Below are positions 16,490 to 24,139 of a DNA stretch of 25,682 nt, piece by piece. The notes under the pieces are model-generated. The model saw only the letters and a list, made by a program, of their open reading frames with translations, was not told the origin of the DNA and searched no databases. The stretch is from an uncultured bacterium (lineage in GTDB: Bacteria; Cyanobacteriota; Vampirovibrionia; Gastranaerophilales; Gastranaerophilaceae): the NCBI GenBank assembly GCA_900550295.1, contig URRM01000015.1, forward strand, positions 1 to 25,682. The letters are read 5' to 3'. The translations under genes were made by a program, and so were the position numbers. Each line of letters opens with the position of its first letter. Position 1 is the stretch's first letter.

Positions 16490-16882
16490 ATGGTTAATTT
16501 AGATTGGTATCATTCTCTTAATTTGCCTGTCGGAACTCCTCCTGATTGGCTTTTTGCGCCGGTTTGGATAGTTTTATATTTAATGATTTTTGCATCTTTT
16601 TTAGTTTTTATAAAGACAAAAAGTTTAACCAAAAAGTTTGTAGCTTTTGCGTTTTTTGTTATGCAATTATTTTTGAATTTTATGTGGAGTTCAATATTTT
16701 TTGGTTTAAAAGATATTCAAAACGCATTGTGGGTAATTTGTCTTATGTGGGTTTTTCTTGCAATCACTCTGTATGAGTTTTATAAAATTTCAAAACCTGC
16801 TTCTTATTTACTTATACCATATTTTTTATGGGTAACATATGCGTTATATCTGAATTCTTCAATTTATTTCATTAATCCTTAA
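16490..16882 (+). CDS. TspO/MBR (translocator protein) family membrane protein
   Basis: 130 aa with about five hydrophobic helices. The signature residues of the family are in order: GTPPDWLFAPVWIVLYLMI (15-33, the P.W.F.P.W..LY motif), QLFLNFMWSSIFFG (about 60-73, the LN..WS..FFG motif), the W/A.Y tail FLWVTYALYLNSSIYFIN. It is somewhat shorter than typical TspO (about 150-160 aa), with a short first loop. TspO proteins bind porphyrins and other hydrophobic ligands and respond to stress or oxygen. It has no SD and lies 55 bp after recJ, with its own -10. The family call is firm; the ligand is unknown. Confidence 0.88.
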   Translation: MVNLDWYHSLNLPVGTPPDWLFAPVWIVLYLMIFASFLVFIKTKSLTKKFVAFAFFVMQLFLNFMWSSIFFGLKDIQNALWVICLMWVFLAITLYEFYKISKPASYLLIPYFLWVTYALYLNSSIYFINP

Positions 16883-16939
16883 ATCCTCTGTTTTGCCTAA
16901 ATATTTACGTTTTTTGTTCAAAAAAGTGCCTTGTTATGC

Positions 16940-16945
16940 TAAAAT
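16940..16945 (+). promoter_or_regulatory. Extended -10 before the secreted repeat protein
   Basis: TAAAAT (16940-16945), preceded by TGC, gives TGCTAAAAT. The spacer to the SD AAGAAGGA (16954-16961) is short. It overlaps the upstream ATG at 16936, arguing that translation starts at 16969 instead. Confidence 0.55.
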
Positions 16946-16968
16946 TTTTGCGTAAGAAGGAATTTTTT

Positions 16969-17496
16969 ATGAAAAATTTATTATATTTATTTACCCTAAC
17001 CGTAATATTTTCAATGTCTGTATGTATTGCAGCACCAACAACTACTACGACTACAACAACGACGAAAACGTCTACCGGTTCAGGAACATTAACAACAACC
17101 TCTACAAGCACAATGCAAAATGGTTATAAAACGACAGAACCAACCGTAACAGTTCAAAACGAACCTGATTACACAGTTGTTAGTAAAAATCATGAAAACT
17201 TTTACTATGATAAATATGGAAAAATGATTGCACACGATAAGGTTTTGAAAACGGGTACTTTTTTCTATAATGCGACAGGTCAGTTTATAGGAAAAAGCGT
17301 TTTAAGAGGTGAAAAAACTTATTATTACAACTCAATAGGTCAATTTATTGGTGTTTGTGACATAAACGGTGCTTGCCAAGATAAAAATTTTGAATCTACC
17401 GGCAAAATACCGCCATTGCCAATGGTTAAAAACTTTAAACCATTCTTTGATGATTCCTTCTTGAATCAACAAAAATCAACAGATGAAGAAGAATAG
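16969..17496 (+). CDS. Secreted Thr-rich protein with three short aromatic repeats
   Basis: 175 aa from the ATG at 16969, chosen because AAGGA lies about 8 nt upstream and the earlier in-frame ATG (16936) sits inside the promoter. A signal peptide (MKNLLYLFTLTVIFSMSVCIAA) is followed by a Thr/Ser tract (about 24-50) encoded by imperfect ACN triplets. Then come three tandem units of about 20 residues, NFYYDKYGKMIAHDKV, TFFYNATGQFIGKSV and TYYYNSIGQFIGVCD, pattern aromatic-aromatic-Y-x3-G-K/Q-x-I. These look like beta-hairpin repeats as in wall- or sugar-binding proteins. A proline/acidic tail ends it. No known family recognised; a surface or periplasmic role is inferred. Confidence 0.7.
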   Translation: MKNLLYLFTLTVIFSMSVCIAAPTTTTTTTTTKTSTGSGTLTTTSTSTMQNGYKTTEPTVTVQNEPDYTVVSKNHENFYYDKYGKMIAHDKVLKTGTFFYNATGQFIGKSVLRGEKTYYYNSIGQFIGVCDINGACQDKNFESTGKIPPLPMVKNFKPFFDDSFLNQQKSTDEEE

Positions 17497-17652
17497 ATTT
17501 TAGCATTAGGTGTTGTTTTCGGCTCGATACTGCTTTTGTAGGCTTTTCTTTATTAATTTATTTTTATAAAAGATATGTTTGCGTAAAGTAATTGTAAATT
17601 ATTGGTGCGTTACAGGGTTTAAATAGTTTAATAAGTGTGTTATAATTGCTTT
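17497..17652. promoter_or_regulatory. Short spacer with TPR-gene promoter
   Basis: Extended -10 TGTTATAAT (hexamer 17641-17646) ends 6 nt before the ATG at 17653. A weak -35 TTTAAA (17618-17623) is 17 bp upstream. Nothing else is recognised in the spacer. Confidence 0.6.
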
Positions 17653-18132
17653 ATGAGAAATTATTTTTTTAGAGCTTGTATAATTATTGGATTTTTGTGG
17701 TCGATTATTTCGAACACTTTAACTTACGGACTTTCAAATATGCCATTTGATTGGAAGTTTATCCTTGTTGGCGGACTTTTATTTGGTTTAATATTCTACT
17801 TGGGTATGGTTTTAATATTTGGCAGAATGATTAACTATTATGGCACGGCAAGAGTGTTTAACCTTACTCTTTTGAACCGCAAAAAGGCGATTGATTATTA
17901 CACAGAAACAATAAAATATTTGAAAGATTACAAACCAAAACTCATAATCAGAAAGTGGATAAAAAAATATTATTTGTTCAGTTCTTATGCTGAAATCGGA
18001 TTTTGCTATGACCATTTAGGTGATATTGATTCAGCAAAAATTTATTTTCATAAGGCTTTGAGATACATAAGCAGGAAACAACGACATAAGTACAAAGCTT
18101 TTGTTGCAAAGCGTTTGAAGTATTCAATATAA
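17653..18132 (+). CDS. Two-TM membrane protein with a TPR-like motif
   Basis: 159 aa from the ATG at 17653. An in-frame GTG at 17635 is rejected because it lies within the promoter. Two hydrophobic helices (about 7-27 and 34-55) are followed by a basic, helical cytoplasmic part. Residues about 115-145 (SYAEIGFCYDHLGDIDSAKIYFHKALRY) match one TPR repeat: G at 8, Y at 11, A at 20, F at 24, A at 27. The tail is Lys/Arg-rich. No SD is present, so it is probably translated from a leaderless mRNA. It may be a membrane-bound scaffold; no homologous family recognised. Confidence 0.7.
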   Translation: MRNYFFRACIIIGFLWSIISNTLTYGLSNMPFDWKFILVGGLLFGLIFYLGMVLIFGRMINYYGTARVFNLTLLNRKKAIDYYTETIKYLKDYKPKLIIRKWIKKYYLFSSYAEIGFCYDHLGDIDSAKIYFHKALRYISRKQRHKYKAFVAKRLKYSI

Positions 18133-18152
18133 ATTTTTCACCAGTTGACTAA

Positions 18153-18181
18153 TGTACAACCTGCCTACGGAGTGCTATAAT
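18153..18181 (+). promoter_or_regulatory. Promoter of the histidine kinase gene
   Basis: TGTACA (18153-18158), 17-bp spacer, TATAAT (18176-18181), preceded by TGC (extended -10). The start of transcription is expected near 18188, with SD AGAGG just before the ATG at 18208. Confidence 0.6.
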
Positions 18182-18207
18182 TAGACTATAAAAAGAAGAG
18201 GTTGTGT

Positions 18208-18357
18208 ATGGTCAAGCGTTTAGCAAAATATTTTAAGAAAGAGGTAGTTTTTTATTCTCTTACGATTTATATTCCTGTATTTTTGTTTTTTCTGGCAATT
18301 GTTTTTGAGCCGACAATTTTGCCATCAAAAGTTTCTTTCTCTTTTCTTGTTGTTTGA
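18208..18357 (+). pseudogene. Membrane anchor of the histidine kinase, cut by an in-frame TGA
   Basis: From an ATG with SD (GAAGAGG, 6 nt spacing) 49 codons are open: a basic start (MVKRLAKYFKKE), a first TM helix (VVFYSLTIYIPVFLFFLAIVF) and the start of a second (VSFSFLVV). A TGA at 18355-18357 follows. The same frame continues without break (IVTGSILQTRYFKLKRQ) into the kinase ORF, exactly as expected for a two-TM sensor in which a TGG Trp became TGA. Readthrough, a nonsense mutation or a sequencing error are all possible. Confidence 0.65.
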
Positions 18358-18396
18358 ATTGTAACAGGCAGTATTCTTCAAACAAGATATTTTAAA

Positions 18397-19482
18397 TTGA
18401 AAAGACAAATGAAATTGTTGTTTGATTCAATGCCATTTATTTCAATTTTGGTAGACAAAAACGGCAAATATGTTTTTTATAACAAACAGTTTAATGACTT
18501 GCTTGATGACGGTTCTTTAAATCTTGATATCGGGCTTGAAATCTTTCACGATATTGAGAAAAAGATAATGCAAAATAAAGAAATTTTGATTTCAACAGAG
18601 GAAGTTGAATTTATGAACAAAGACAAACACTGGTTACGTTTTGTCAGAGTTCCGTCGTTCAATTCAAAAGGCGAAGTTGAAAATATTGCGGTTTTTGCCA
18701 GATACATTGATGAGGAAGTGGATTTAGAAGAACGTAAGAATAATTTTCTTGCGATGTTGGTTCATGATTTAAAGAATCCGATTATTGCTCAAAGCAGAGC
18801 CATAGAGTTGTTTTTGCAGGGAATATTTGGCAGTATTAACGAAACTCAAAAAGAAATTTTAGAACAGATGTATCGTTCAGTAAGGTTTGAAATGGATATG
18901 GTTATGACCGTTTTGGACACATACAAACTTGATAGCGGAAATATCAAATTTTCGTTCAAAGAGTTCAATGTTGTGGATAATTTGAAAGACGTATGTTTTG
19001 AATTTACAAAACTTTTGGATAAATCTGACGAAATGGACATCAAGTTGAATGTTTATAACAATACAATAGTTGCAGATCAAATGCATATCAGACGTGTTAT
19101 GTACAATTTAATTTCTAATGCGATTAAATACAAAAAAGATGATACAAAAATCACGATTGAACTGTCTGAGAATGAAAAGAACTTTGAATTTAAGGTTACA
19201 AACATCGGCGTTGCATATTCAGAAAAAGAAATAAACCAATTTTTTGAAAGATATTATTCAAAAGAATCAATGTTTCAACGTTTAAGTACAGGTTTGGGTT
19301 TGTACCTGTCAAAGCAAATAATAGAAGCTCATGGCGGTAAAATGATTGCACAAAGTTCTCCGGATGGAATTAACACTTTTGGTTTCACCCTAGACAAATC
19401 GATGAAGGATAATGACAAATATTCGGAAGTAAGTTATCTGTCATTAAAAACTTCTACAGCCGTTCAGAATAAAAACATTTAA
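18397..19482 (+). CDS. PAS-containing sensor histidine kinase
   Basis: 361 aa from TTG 18397, or 357 from ATG 18409; neither has an SD, so the true start is probably 18208, upstream of an in-frame TGA. Residues about 5-105 form a PAS domain (FDSMPFISILVDKNGKYVFYN). HisKA has the H-box FLAMLVHDLKNP with phospho-acceptor H123. HATPase_c shows the N-box RRVMYNLISNAIKYK (232-246) and G2 box STGLGLYLSKQIIEAHGG. The G1 box is degenerate: NIGVAYSE replaces the usual D.G.G.. It phosphorylates an unlinked response regulator. No regulator gene is adjacent. It converges on the FlhA-like gene with one base between stops. Whether the intact product is made depends on the TGA. Confidence 0.85.
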   Translation: MKRQMKLLFDSMPFISILVDKNGKYVFYNKQFNDLLDDGSLNLDIGLEIFHDIEKKIMQNKEILISTEEVEFMNKDKHWLRFVRVPSFNSKGEVENIAVFARYIDEEVDLEERKNNFLAMLVHDLKNPIIAQSRAIELFLQGIFGSINETQKEILEQMYRSVRFEMDMVMTVLDTYKLDSGNIKFSFKEFNVVDNLKDVCFEFTKLLDKSDEMDIKLNVYNNTIVADQMHIRRVMYNLISNAIKYKKDDTKITIELSENEKNFEFKVTNIGVAYSEKEINQFFERYYSKESMFQRLSTGLGLYLSKQIIEAHGGKMIAQSSPDGINTFGFTLDKSMKDNDKYSEVSYLSLKTSTAVQNKNI

Positions 19483-19483
19483 A

Positions 19484-20191
19484 CTACTTTAAATCAAGCT
19501 TCAATTTTTCAATGATTTCATTCAACGTTGGTTTGTTGCTGTAAACGCTCATTCTTTCGAAAACGTAGTTGTTATCTTTGATTGAAACCTTTTGATTAAT
19601 TAGTTCTATCAAGATAAGACGAACATCTTCAACAGACAAATTTTGGAGTAATGTTTCTACGACTTTTTTATTTGAAACTTCATCTAAAAGTTTTTGAGCA
19701 TTTTCTTGTAAGAAAATTTTAGAGATGTTTTCAAGAGAAATTTTTCTTAAATTTTCAATAATTTGTTCTAATTTTTCATTGCTTTCTTCAAATTTAAACT
19801 TGCCAACAGATTTTGTACGTACAAAAATTTCATACTCTTCGTTTTTTAAGTCATAATCATTGCAAATTCTAACGTTTGGAATAATATATCCTAAACTATC
19901 TGCTAATTCTTCTCTCAAACCTACAATTCCGGCCATAAGATCTGTTGATAGATTTTTAAGTTTTTTAGGTAGAGAAACCTTTATAATATCGATTCCGAAA
20001 TAATTAAGCATTTTGTCCGGATTAATTTTGTTGCAATATTCTTGTTGATTTCTGCACAAAGTTTTTAAACTTTGATTTTCTTTTAATAACAAAAGAATTT
20101 TGCCTGCCATAACAAACATTATGAATAGGGCTATAATGCCTGTTACATAAAGTGAATCAATATAATAATATGGAACTTGTAGTGTAATCAT
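19484..20191 (-). CDS. Stand-alone FlhA cytoplasmic-domain-like membrane protein
   Basis: 235 aa. One N-terminal TM helix (YVTGIIALFIMFVMAGKILLLL, 15-36) replaces the eight-TM export gate of FlhA. Residues about 84-134 (LMAGIVGLREELADSLGYI-IPNVRI... EEYEIFVRTKSVGKF) match the FlhA segment I..IR+..A.ELG..+P.VRIRD...L.PNEY.I...G..VA.G. Residues 161-232 (ENAQKLLDEV..., NLSVEDVRLIL, KVSIKD, FERMS) match the C-terminal ABD..LLS...V...LL.E.VSIRD part. The middle of the domain (FGLPA.W to VDP..V..TH) is missing. In FlhA this region docks export chaperones. No SD; extended -10 TGCTAGAAT (20198-20203 hexamer) ends 6 nt before the ATG. Homology is clear; function is inference. Confidence 0.78.
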   Translation of the reverse strand: MITLQVPYYYIDSLYVTGIIALFIMFVMAGKILLLLKENQSLKTLCRNQQEYCNKINPDKMLNYFGIDIIKVSLPKKLKNLSTDLMAGIVGLREELADSLGYIIPNVRICNDYDLKNEEYEIFVRTKSVGKFKFEESNEKLEQIIENLRKISLENISKIFLQENAQKLLDEVSNKKVVETLLQNLSVEDVRLILIELINQKVSIKDNNYVFERMSVYSNKPTLNEIIEKLKLDLK

Positions 20192-20312
20192 ATTTTTATT
20201 CTAGCATAAATTTACTTGTATAAGAATAAATTATATACAGTACTTTTAGGCTCTACTTTTATTTCATTGCCTCTGAAAATTACACCGATGTATTTAACTG
20301 TTGTCGATGTAA
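20192..20312. other. Spacer upstream of the FlhA-like gene
   Basis: Holds the minus-strand extended -10 (20198-20203, TGCTAGAAT) without a clear -35. The remainder is AT-rich. No gene with an RBS is seen. Confidence 0.5.
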
Positions 20313-20578
20313 TTAATATAGTTCAGGATATAATATAACACCTTTATCTCTATATGATGTGAATGCGTTGATAGATTTTAGGGGTGATTGGTTCAAATAA
20401 AAAATTATACGTTTTGGGATTTGGTTCTTATCTAAGATTCTTGCACCAACTTTATAAAGCTTTTGTTCTCTTTTTTCAAGAGTGTTTCAAAAGTTGCCTA
20501 AACAAAGAAAATTTTTGTTTATCATAATGTCTGCATTTGCGCTCATTCCAACAAAAATATACAAAATATAATAAGCAG
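20313..20578 (-). pseudogene. Decayed gene fragment, possibly an M48-type peptidase
   Basis: Translating the minus strand gives a signal-peptide-like start (KAAYYILYIFVGMSANA), an internal TGA, then KREQKLYKVGARILDKNQIPKRIIFYLNQ...INAFTS...GVILYPELY and a TAA at 20313-20315. The order (V+R+ ..N.+P..+.F......NAF....G.++..) resembles the start of M48 metallopeptidases before the HEXXH helix, which is missing. Two stops and no HEXXH mark it as a relic. The family assignment rests on a short match. Confidence 0.4.
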
Positions 20579-20642
20579 CTTTTTCCTAAATAATCCTTTT
20601 TAAATCTTTATTTATTCTTAATTTACAACAGATAAATTTTCA

Positions 20643-20670
20643 TTGCAACAATAATTTTTGATGATAAAAT
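20643..20670 (+). promoter_or_regulatory. glmS promoter
   Basis: TTGCAA (20643-20648), 16-bp spacer, TAAAAT (20665-20670), preceded by TGA (extended -10). The leader is about 48 nt. No glmS ribozyme is seen. Confidence 0.65.
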
Positions 20671-20725
20671 GTTAGAACAAACACAAGAATTTATTTATGG
20701 AAAAGATGAAAGGAAATAGTGCATT

Positions 20726-22570
20726 ATGTGCGGTATTGTAGGATATGTAGGTAACAGAGAAGTTGCTGAAGTTTTAACAAACGGCTTAAGCTGTCTTGAA
20801 TATAGAGGCTATGACTCTTCAGGTGTTGCAGTTTTAGCGGATGGAAAAACTAAAATTTATAAAGCAGAAGGTAAATTACAAAATTTAAAAGACCTTTTGG
20901 CAACAAAAGGAGATGAAATTAAAACTGCTAATGTTGGTATTGGTCACATCCGTTGGGCGACTCACGGTGTTCCAAATGAAATTAATGCCCACCCGCATAC
21001 TTGTAACTGTGGTAAATTAGCACTGGTTCATAACGGTATTATCGAAAACTTTGCGGAAATTAAAGAAGAATTAATTAAAAAAGGTTCTATTTTTAAATCA
21101 GAAACAGATACAGAGGTTGTAGCTCACTTAGTAGCTCATATGTATGCAGAAACAAAAGACTTAAAAGAAGCAGTAAGACTTGCTTGTAAACGTTTGGAAG
21201 GTGCATACGCAATTTGTGTAATCCACCAAGATGTTCCAAACACAATTATTGCAACAAGAAGAAACGCACCTCTTTTAATTGGTGTTGGTGAAGGTGAAAA
21301 CTTTGCCGCATCTGACGTTCCTGCAGTTATCAGTTATACAAAAAAAGCTATTTATTTAGCAGAAAACCAAGTTGCAGTATTAAAACCTGATTCAATTGAA
21401 TTATTTGATGCGGATAACAACAAAATTGAACCAAAAATTGAACTTTTACCTTGGGAGCCAATTGCTTTGAGCAAAATGGGTTACAAACACTTCATGCTTA
21501 AAGAAATTCACGAACAACCGGATGTAATGAGAAACTTCTTGTCAGGTAAATTATATTCAGCAGATGAACCAATTAAGCTTGAAGAGGTTAAATTAGATAA
21601 AGCTAAATTGAAAGACTTGAACCGTATTCAAGTTGTAGCTTGTGGTACATCTCTTCACGCTGCAATGGTTGGTAAATATGTAATTGAAGAATTTTGTGAA
21701 ATTCCTGTTGATGTAGAAGCATCAAGTGAATATATTTACAGAAAAACAGTTACAGATGAACACACTCTTGTAATCGGGGTTTCTCAATCAGGTGAAACAG
21801 CTGATACATTGACAGCTGTTAAACAATCAAAAGCACGTGGATCTCACATTTTGATTATTACAAACCGTCCTGATAGTGCAATGGCAAGAGAAGCAGACAG
21901 CTTAATTCCTGTAAATGCAGGTATTGAAGTTTCAGTTGCCGCTACAAAATCTTATGTAGCACAATTAATGGCATTCTATGCATTAGCTATTCACATAGCA
22001 GAAATTAAAGAATCTGCTGATAAAGAATATTTAAAAGAAATTAAAAACGATTTATTGGTATTACCTCAAAAAATTGAGTTATTGTTGACAAAAACAGATA
22101 AAATCCAAAAATGTTCAAGAATGTACTCAAGCTCAAAGAACTTTATCTTTATCGCAAGAGGTATTAACTACGCAACTGCATTAGAAGGTGCGTTGAAACT
22201 AAAAGAAATCAGCTATATTAACGCTACAGGTTACCCTGCAGGCGAATTGAAACACGGACCTATCGCAATGTTGGATGAAACATTACCGGTATTGTCTATT
22301 ATGATGACAGGTAAAGTTTATGAAAAAATCTTGTCTAATGCACAAGAATCAAAAGCAAGAAATGCCAGAATGATTGCTCTTACTGATTCAACAGACGAAA
22401 AATTGGATGAATTGTTTGACTATGTTCTAAACGTTCCACACGTACATGAAATGGTTTCACCAATTATGGCAATCGTTCCACTACAATTACTTGCTTATTA
22501 TATTGCAGAATTCCTAGGAAAAGACGTTGACCAACCTAGAAACTTGGCAAAATCAGTAACAGTAGAATAG
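20726..22570 (+). CDS. glmS: Glutamine-fructose-6-phosphate aminotransferase GlmS
   Basis: 614 aa, normal length. It makes glucosamine-6-phosphate from fructose-6-phosphate and glutamine, feeding peptidoglycan and lipopolysaccharide. The N-terminal amidotransferase starts MCGIVGYVGNRE with the nucleophile Cys at position 2 (1 after Met removal). RGYDSSGVAVL, HIRWATHGVPNEINAHPH and SETDTEVVAHLVAH follow. The two SIS sugar-isomerase domains hold VACGTSLHAAMVGKY, SQSGETADTLTA, ATKSYVAQL, GRG-type ARGINYATALEGALKLKEISYINATGYPAGELKHGPIA and the ending DQPRNLAKSVTVE. SD AAAGGA lies about 11 nt before the ATG. It is monocistronic, followed by a dispersed repeat hairpin that may help termination. Confidence 0.97.
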   Translation: MCGIVGYVGNREVAEVLTNGLSCLEYRGYDSSGVAVLADGKTKIYKAEGKLQNLKDLLATKGDEIKTANVGIGHIRWATHGVPNEINAHPHTCNCGKLALVHNGIIENFAEIKEELIKKGSIFKSETDTEVVAHLVAHMYAETKDLKEAVRLACKRLEGAYAICVIHQDVPNTIIATRRNAPLLIGVGEGENFAASDVPAVISYTKKAIYLAENQVAVLKPDSIELFDADNNKIEPKIELLPWEPIALSKMGYKHFMLKEIHEQPDVMRNFLSGKLYSADEPIKLEEVKLDKAKLKDLNRIQVVACGTSLHAAMVGKYVIEEFCEIPVDVEASSEYIYRKTVTDEHTLVIGVSQSGETADTLTAVKQSKARGSHILIITNRPDSAMAREADSLIPVNAGIEVSVAATKSYVAQLMAFYALAIHIAEIKESADKEYLKEIKNDLLVLPQKIELLLTKTDKIQKCSRMYSSSKNFIFIARGINYATALEGALKLKEISYINATGYPAGELKHGPIAMLDETLPVLSIMMTGKVYEKILSNAQESKARNARMIALTDSTDEKLDELFDYVLNVPHVHEMVSPIMAIVPLQLLAYYIAEFLGKDVDQPRNLAKSVTVE

Positions 22571-22601
22571 CAGATTATAAGTTATAGGTTTTAAATGTTT
22601 T

Positions 22602-22627
22602 GTCATACCGCACTTGTTGCGGTATCT
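22602..22627. repeat. Dispersed repeat hairpin after glmS
   Basis: GTCATACCGC-acttgtt-GCGGTATCT has a 7-bp stem (ATACCGC/GCGGTAT) and the same ACTTGTT loop as the repeat at 2821. It belongs to the GTCAT family and lies between glmS and the 53-aa ORF; no U-tract follows. Confidence 0.6.
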
Positions 22628-22679
22628 TAGAGATGTAGGTCAGTTATTGTCTTATAAAAGTTATAAATAAAGGTACACA

Positions 22680-22841
22680 ATGATAATTTCAGATTTAGTA
22701 AAAATTCCAAATACAGAAAATATTACAACAGAATATATAGAAGCCGAGTTGGAGAAATGTGATATAATGTCACCATTAAGATGGTCATTAGTTCATACAA
22801 ACTCGGATAGTTTAACAATAAGCATTGCTTACGAAAAATAA
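22680..22841 (+). CDS. 53-aa small protein upstream of ahcY
   Basis: 53 aa from the ATG at 22680, TAA at 22839-22841. AAAGG, 6 nt upstream, is a good SD. It begins MIISDLVKIPNTENITTEYI and contains PLRWSLVHTNSD, with no signal or TM segment. Normal codon use and the intact frame support a real gene. It lies 29 bp before ahcY on the same strand, so the two are likely cotranscribed. No family recognised. Confidence 0.55.
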   Translation: MIISDLVKIPNTENITTEYIEAELEKCDIMSPLRWSLVHTNSDSLTISIAYEK

Positions 22842-22870
22842 AAATAAATACGGAAATAAGGAAGGTAAAA

Positions 22871-24139
22871 ATGTCAACAGCACTAGATATCAAATGTGAT
22901 ATTAAAGATATTAACCTTGCAGAACAAGGTAAAAACAATATAGAATGGGCATTAAGAGATATGCCTGTTTTGAGAAGTATTCAAGAAAGATTTATTAAAG
23001 AACAACCGTTCAAAGGTTTACGTCTATCAGCTTGTGTTCACGTTACAAAAGATACAGCAGCTTTGTGTACAGTAATGAAAGCCGGTGGTGCTGATGCAGT
23101 TTTGGTTGCATCAAATCCATTGTCAACTCAAGATGATGTCGCAGCCGGTTTGGTTAAATATTGGGGTATTCCTGTTTATGGCTACGCAGGTGAATCTGTT
23201 GAAACATACAGAGATCATGTTAGAGTTGCTTTAGAACACAACCCAAACATTATTATTGATGACGGTTGCGATATTATGGCAACTATTTATGAAGAAAAAC
23301 CTGAATTAGCAGAACATATTATCGGTTCAACAGAAGAAACAACAACAGGCATTATCAGATTGAAAGCTTTGGAAAAACAAGGCAAATTGAAGGCTCCTGC
23401 AGTTGGGGTTAACGAAAGTTTGACAAAACACTTGTATGATAATCGTTACGGTACAGGTCAAAGCTTGTTTGACGGTATCTTTAGAGCTGCAAATATCTTG
23501 ATTGCAGGTAAAACAGTTGTAATTTCAGGCTACGGTTGGTGCGGTAAAGGTTGCGCAATGAGAGCAAAAGGCTTGGGTGCAAACGTTATCGTATGCGAAG
23601 TTGATCCGTTGAAGGCTTTAGAAGCTGTAATGGAAGGTTATAGAGTTATGCCTATTGCAGAAGCTGCAAAAGAAGGCGATATCTTTATGGCTGTAACAGG
23701 TGACAAACACGTAGTTGACGTAGAACATATGTTGAATATGAAAGACGGTTCATTCGTTGGTAATTGCGGACACTTTGACCACGAAATTAATGTTAAAGGC
23801 TTGAGAGAACACGCAGTTGAAATTAAACAAATTCGTCCTAATTTGGAAGAATATAAATTAGATAACGGCAAATCAATTTACGTAATTGCAGAAGGTAGAT
23901 TGGTTAACCTTGTTGCTGCAGAAGGACATCCTGCAAGCGTTATGGATATGTCTTTTGCAAACCAAGCGTTGGGTATTGAATACTTGGTTAAAAATCAGGG
24001 TAAATTACCAAACAAATTACTAACATTGCCTGAAGAAGTAGATTATATGATTGCGAATATCAAGTTGGACTCTATGGGCGTGAAAATAGATACCCTAACT
24101 CCGGAGCAAGAAGAATATTTGAACTCTTGGAAATTATAA
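22871..24139 (+). CDS. ahcY: S-adenosylhomocysteine hydrolase (adenosylhomocysteinase)
   Basis: 422 aa, usual size. It hydrolyses S-adenosylhomocysteine to adenosine and homocysteine with bound NAD, recycling the product of SAM-dependent methylation. Visible: GLRLSACVHVTKDTA (49-63, His57), VLVASNPLSTQDD, DDGCD (130-134), STEETTTGI (153-161), K186 and D190 (NESLTKHLYDNRYGTGQS), the NAD motif SGYGWCGKG (219-227) with VIVCEVDP, and GHFDHEI. SD AAGGAAGG precedes the ATG. It works in the methionine cycle with metX (6449). A terminator follows about 28 bp after the stop. Confidence 0.97.
   Translation: MSTALDIKCDIKDINLAEQGKNNIEWALRDMPVLRSIQERFIKEQPFKGLRLSACVHVTKDTAALCTVMKAGGADAVLVASNPLSTQDDVAAGLVKYWGIPVYGYAGESVETYRDHVRVALEHNPNIIIDDGCDIMATIYEEKPELAEHIIGSTEETTTGIIRLKALEKQGKLKAPAVGVNESLTKHLYDNRYGTGQSLFDGIFRAANILIAGKTVVISGYGWCGKGCAMRAKGLGANVIVCEVDPLKALEAVMEGYRVMPIAEAAKEGDIFMAVTGDKHVVDVEHMLNMKDGSFVGNCGHFDHEINVKGLREHAVEIKQIRPNLEEYKLDNGKSIYVIAEGRLVNLVAAEGHPASVMDMSFANQALGIEYLVKNQGKLPNKLLTLPEEVDYMIANIKLDSMGVKIDTLTPEQEEYLNSWKL

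Noticed and set aside
18208..19482. Full TGA-to-Trp recoding of the genome
   Set aside because: Every other gene uses TGG for Trp and none has an internal TGA; an AT-rich recoded genome would show many.
20571..20725. Possible glmS ribozyme in the glmS leader
   Set aside because: The leader is only about 50 nt and lacks the conserved ribozyme core.
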